From Coriobacteriia bacterium (lineage in GTDB: Bacteria > Actinomycetota > Coriobacteriia > Anaerosomatales > JAHIQC01), in the NCBI GenBank assembly GCA_030653635.1, contig JAURYZ010000037.1, forward strand, positions 1 through 8,507: a stretch of 8,507 nt of DNA, given 5' to 3'. A program made the translations under genes and the position numbers. The notes below the pieces were generated by a model. The model did not search any database and had not been told where the DNA came from. It saw nothing but the letters and a program-made list of their open reading frames with translations. This document shows positions 8,359 to 8,507 of this stretch, in pieces. Each line of letters starts with the position of its first letter. Within the stretch, counting starts at the first letter, position 1.

Positions 8359-8507
8359 GAGGCATCACCGCCTTTCGTGTCTGTCGTTTCGGCAGCCACA
8401 TCGGCTCCCAACTCGCCACGCACCTGCGCGACGTACGCTTCGCAACAGGCCTTAGCCAAGGTGCGGACGCGAAGAATGAAGCTCACGCGCTCGGTCACCG
8501 AAATGGC
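8355..8507 (-). CDS. glyQ: Glycyl-tRNA synthetase alpha subunit, C-terminal 50 residues
   Basis: The gene enters from the right edge of the window; only the last 50 codons and TGA are present. The visible part starts AISVTERVSFILRVRTLAKA and continues CCEAYVAQVR. This matches the conserved alpha-subunit C-terminus, in which a helix carrying AISVTER and the IRTLAKA motif closes the class II catalytic subunit. A lineage-specific polar tail rich in Thr, Glu and Asp follows (ETTDTKGGDAS). The stop overlaps the glyS start by four bases, the usual coupled arrangement for making the two subunits in equal amounts. It is too short to appear as a complete reading frame, but frame, motif and partner make the call safe. 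Confidence 0.93.
   Translation of the reverse strand, partial: AISVTERVSFILRVRTLAKACCEAYVAQVRGELGADVAAETTDTKGGDAS

Overview
The window is a compact, GC-rich bacterial chromosomal segment with every recognisable gene on the minus strand. Read in the direction of transcription (high to low coordinates) the order is glyQ (3' end), glyS, a PPDK regulatory protein, ppdK, a small membrane protein, dgt and hppA (5' part). Two-subunit glycyl-tRNA synthetase, PPDK with its DUF299-type regulator, and a membrane pyrophosphatase together suggest an anaerobe or fermenter. My best guess is a high-GC actinobacterial lineage such as Coriobacteriia, with a high-GC Clostridia relative as the alternative. This placement is inference from gene content and composition only.

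Layout. At 5366-8507, glyQ and glyS overlap by 4 nt (ATGA). glyS is followed after 3 nt by the regulator gene, and 73 nt later by ppdK, so this looks like one operon. A strong hairpin sits in the regulator-ppdK gap and another just after ppdK. At 1183-2524 there is an uncharacterised three-helix membrane protein of 95 residues and then dgt, an HD-domain dNTP triphosphohydrolase. At 1-1086 is the N-terminal half of hppA, preceded by a good sigma70-type promoter and a clear ribosome binding site, so it is probably its own transcription unit.

How the genes work together. PPDK interconverts pyruvate + ATP + Pi with PEP + AMP + PPi. The DUF299 protein switches PPDK off and on by phosphorylating and dephosphorylating the Thr two residues before its catalytic His. 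Membrane pyrophosphatase couples PPi hydrolysis to ion pumping, and aminoacyl-tRNA synthesis is a PPi source. The neighbourhood is therefore centred on pyrophosphate energetics.

The most notable observation is an in-frame TAG codon at 3207-3209 inside ppdK. The frame continues without shift for 187 more well-conserved residues, including the PEP/pyruvate site and catalytic Cys, before a normal TAA. It could be a nonsense mutation, a sequencing error, or a UAG that is read through or recoded. The window alone cannot decide. No mobile elements, CRISPR arrays, tRNA or rRNA genes are visible, and no stretch longer than 300 bases lacks a gene.
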